Part shown: positions 61,045-64,000 of the stretch, one piece after another
Layout: each line of letters starts with the position of its first letter
Numbering within the stretch: position 1 is the stretch's first letter
Assembly (NCBI RefSeq): GCF_036324505.1
Contig: NC_086350.1
Span: 27,572,257 to 27,636,256, forward strand
Source: Eleginops maclovinus
Taxonomy: Eukaryota; Chordata; Actinopteri; Perciformes; Eleginopidae
Reading direction: 5' to 3'
DNA length: 64,000 bases
Position numbers and translations under genes: made by a program
The notes under the pieces: model-generated
Told to the model about the DNA's origin: nothing
Database searches by the model: none
What the model saw: only the letters and a program-made list of their open reading frames with translations

Positions 61045-61392
61045 GTCACCACCGTCAGATATTTATAAAAAAGCAATAACATGAGGCAACTTCAAGGTCA
61101 ACTACATTCCTGAGGACCCCCTTTTCAAACCTTCAGCTCTACTGCATGCTTCAAGATCACTAAAGCTCCCGTAAGTTTACTATTTTCTCTTAAACTCGTT
61201 CATATTTTTGGACACTGCTACTGTAGCAACCATAACATGTCAACACCCTCTCTTTTGTATAAAAAATGTTAGATTAGATTATGACATAAATGTAGACTTT
61301 TTAAGAAGAGGTCTGAAGTAGCTAGTAACAGTGGGGAAACAAGATGGCTAATGTGAACAACTCATGCATATCAAGTGAAAGAGTAGGTTTAT

Positions 61393-61466
61393 GTCACCAC
61401 CGTCAGACGTCACCAGCGTCAGGTTTCCTGTCCGACAGTGGTGACGTGCAGTCTGACGGTGGTGAC
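61393..61466. repeat. hairpin built from the CACCACCGTCAGAC motif
   Basis: GTCACCACCGTCAGAC (61393-61408) and its exact reverse complement GTCTGACGGTGGTGAC (61451-61466) are 42 bp apart. Inside, GTCAC (61409) and GTGAC (61441) and another CAGCGTCAGG lie in the loop. Likely a protein-binding array or element end. Confidence 0.85.
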
Positions 61467-61700
61467 AAAAACCTCCAAATGGTCCTTAACTGAGGCTAGA
61501 ATATAATTGTTGATCACAATCAATACCAATATGACCTGTAATGTGTCATTGACCTCTTTTATATTTGTGTTTATGTAATTCCCCCTAAAGCCAAATGAAA
61601 ATGGCATGACGACATTTAAGTAAGGGATAATGGACGACACGCTGTTAGACTATCCGAAGTTAACGCACGTTTAAGGTGGCTCCACTTCAACACAAGACTT

Positions 61701-62932
61701 GTGATGCATAGTGGCACGCTGGGAGAGCTTATCCAACGATATGAAGACAAACTGAAGACAGAAACAACAACACACGTGTGCTCAGTTCAGAACCAGACCA
61801 GAGAGTACAGGAGCATGATCGAGAAGTGCAATGATGGCACAGTAATTGTGCATTTGGACTTTTCTGAGGCGTGGAAATGCAAGTATCGTTCTGAGCTACA
61901 GTCATGCCATTTTGTTCAGAACCTCCCACAGCTCAACCTGCATACTGGCATGTACTATACAAAAGAACAGAAGACAGGCTTTTGCACAGTATCAGAATCC
62001 AAGCAACAAGATGCGTCTGCCATTTGGAGCACATGGAACCAGTCCTGACAGATATTCGTTTAAAGTTTCCAAAAGTTGATACTATTTACTTTTGGTCAGA
62101 TGGCCCGAGCAATACAAGAACAGGAAGAATTTTTCTCTCCTCTGCAGTGTCCCTCCAACTCTAGGTTTCAAGAGAAAAACGAGGAACTTCTTCCCCACCT
62201 CACATGGGAAGGGAGCCCCAGACAGCATTGAAGGAACTGTGAAAAGGACTGCAGACAGCCTTGTGCTGCGGGGGAATGACATTGTGAATGACAATATCTA
62301 CCATGAGATGGTTGGCAGAAGCCTCTGCAGCACTAAGCTCATATCATTACTGAAGCTGACATGCAGCCATATGATGCACTCCTTTCTCAACCACTAAAAC
62401 CTGTACCTGCAACAAGGAAACTCCATCAGGTCACACCAACACACCGAAACCATTCTGAGATCCATTGCAGATCACTATCCTGGTTCTGCAGTGAGCCACA
62501 GATGTGCGAGTGTTTCAGACCAACAATATTCCAATTGACTGCCAACACACCCAGGGTACACGTTGAGGATGATGGTCCTATGCCAATGCAAAAAAGGAAA
62601 AGTCTTTTGGCAATGTTGTTGGGGGAATTGGAATGGGAGGAAAGTGAGCAAGAACCACTGACCATATAAAGGCTGTCACTGTGGACGCTCATCATCAAGA
62701 TGTGGAAGTGGAGTTTTTTCACCCTCATGGGCCCAACACACGATTCTATCCAAAAGAAGGTGGAAAGGATATGTGCTTCATACCATTTGACCATATTCTG
62801 GTCAAACTTGTGGAACAGTCATCACCAGGTCGTGCAAGCAGGACGAGGGAGATATACAACCTGTCTGCTGAAGTCATGGGCCTCAGAGAGGAGAAACATA
62901 TAGACCATATACTTCCTGATAAAGCTAAATGA
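61701..62932 (+). pseudogene. unclassified element protein with SDG and HGKGAPD motifs
   Basis: Read across at least four frameshifts (near 62020, 62105, 62360 and 62670), one protein emerges. First comes a segment with VIVHLDFSEAWKCKYRSELQ, LNLHTGMYY and FCTVSES, then FPKVDTIYFWSDGPSN, KNRKNFSLLCSV and SHGKGAPDSIEGTVKRTADS. A Cys-containing tail follows (SWFCSEPQMCECF), then FFHPHGPNTRFYPKEGGKDM to the stop. The spaced acidic residues (HLDFSE, SDGP, GAPD) look like a DDE/D nuclease layout, and I recall similar uncharacterised proteins in multiple copies in fish genomes. Function is inference. It cannot be translated whole here. No start is chosen with confidence; the first ATG of the open stretch is at 61701. 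Confidence 0.6.
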
Positions 62933-63553
62933 GTGGTGGGGTGATGTAAAACAGTCAGGGAATACTCACAGGAGTTCACATATGAATTATTATTATTTTT
63001 GTGCCATTATTTTTGCGAATTCTATCCCATTGCTACTGGTAATGATTTATTTTTTACTTATGATGATTATTAAGGGGTACTTATATTAATGATAGCCTAT
63101 TACTCAGGTTTTTGTTAAGTTTTCAGCATACTTTGTGTTTTAAGCATTTCCTGTTTTTATAAGATTCTAAACATGTGTATTTGCTCTTTGTGTTTTTATT
63201 TCTCCCTTTTATTACCCTTATTATCACTTAATAAATCCTATTATTATTAATTCCAGGTGTGTTGGCAGCTCGTTTCCACTTATCTATTATCACTAATATT
63301 GTCATTAGTGGCACTAGACTATTATTACACAGGAAGTTCAGCCAGCTCACCACTCCACCGCTGAGAATTCAGGATCCTGTTGCGCCTTTGGATTGTACTG
63401 TACTGTAACACTTTAGTAACTGGTAGAATTAGGCTGTTGCCTAGGCCTATTTAATTGTGCTTGGCGATGTCCGCCAGTGAGAAAGGGGTTACACTAATAT
63501 TCCTTGAAAAATTATTTGCTTTTTATTGAGTCTGATGGTGTTGGCAAAAACAA

Positions 63554-64000
63554 GTATAACTGGAAAAACGCCTATTTTATGAGAAAAATACAAAATGAGG
63601 AGGTTGCACCGGTACATTGCTGAACAGCCAAGACCTTTGGTCTATAATGATAAACCTTCAGATTTTGTAATTTAACTAACTTTATTTTTCAAAATTAAAA
63701 CCTGTTTTATCCAAATTCCTAGGAATCAGTGACATCTAATTTTTTCTTGTATTGCATATTTTAACTTTGTGTGTTTATATGTTTTACTTTGTTCAATTGT
63801 ATTAATTCTAAAATGGGATAACGGCACAGTGTATCATCATAGCAAAGCCAAAGATCACACAAGAATCAAAGTACGTTTTTGGCTAGGCTAACGTTAGCAA
63901 ACAACGAAAGCCAATCAGAGCTTTTTCAGTCCAATAGCCTCAGTGGAGGAGTCCAGATATGGGGCAGCCTCTCTGTAGGGGCATAATAAAGCTGCATGGA
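63554..64000. other. non-coding, nothing recognised
   Basis: AT-rich sequence to the end of the window; no gene recognised. Confidence 0.45.

Larger units (their letters stand above)
61045..63553 (+). mobile_element. candidate unclassified DNA transposon with CACCACCGTCAGA repeats
   Basis: GTCACCACCGTCAGA occurs at 61045-61059, again at 61393 and inverted at 61451-61466. A degenerate inverted copy, GTCTGATGGTGTTGGC, lies at about 63531-63546 on the far side of the coding region and, like the 61451 copy, is followed by AAAAAC. Between them lies one decayed gene (61701-62932). This arrangement fits a transposon with repeated terminal motifs, but I see no certain target duplication and cannot name the superfamily. 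Confidence 0.45.

Overview
This window looks like vertebrate, almost certainly teleost fish, intergenic DNA made largely of transposable elements and their debris. The evidence is L2-type LINEs ending in ATT- or TTGAA-type tails, Tc1 elements with long inverted repeats, several hAT families with 8-bp target duplications, a class I-like endogenous retrovirus, and many long TG/AC and compound microsatellites. I found no host protein exon, tRNA, rRNA or CRISPR array that I can support. Every recognisable coding region belongs to a mobile element and most are broken.

Layout. 1-9 kb: AT-rich DNA with a 0.87-kb minisatellite of 13-bp units, a 67-bp LINE tail insertion with a perfect 13-bp target duplication, and a LINE reverse-transcriptase 3' end (7.6-8.2 kb). 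9-24 kb: a non-autonomous hAT with an exact 8-bp duplication (9309-10343), TG microsatellites, palindromic MITE-like repeats, and a DD36E Tc1/mariner remnant inserted at a TA inside an older hAT-like repeat (19.7-20.8 kb). 24-30 kb: two hAT elements with intact ends, one with a BED-finger fragment and one with an in-frame fusion of BED finger and dimerisation tail, then a Tc1 element whose 319-codon transposase frame is open but carries Gly at the catalytic Glu position.

31-41 kb: a provirus with candidate 5' LTR, tRNA-Trp-type primer site, long leader, gag, pro, pol and part of env. It is inactivated by stop codons, an L2 insertion in gag, loss of the first reverse-transcriptase Asp, and a 261-bp inverted copy of its own RNase H region inside integrase. 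A palindromic fold-back element starts where env ends and no 3' LTR is visible. 42-47 kb: a compound microsatellite over 400 bp and a 5'-5' palindromic derivative of the same Tc1 family.

47-51 kb: a complete 4.0-kb ZMYM1-like hAT with an exact 8-bp duplication but a broken transposase; its subterminal region holds an inverted 84-bp piece of that transposase. 52-58.6 kb: a MITE matching one at 30.4 kb, then one LINE nested in another, with a 7 x 43-bp minisatellite grown from LINE coding sequence. 61-63.6 kb: the least familiar feature, a decayed protein with SDG and HGKGAPD motifs lying among repeats of a CACCACCGTCAGA motif, which I propose as an unclassified DNA transposon.

The elements do not form a pathway; they form a nested record of insertions. 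The recurring oddity is inverted duplication inside elements: retrovirus, Tc1 derivative, fold-back element and ZMYM1-like hAT.
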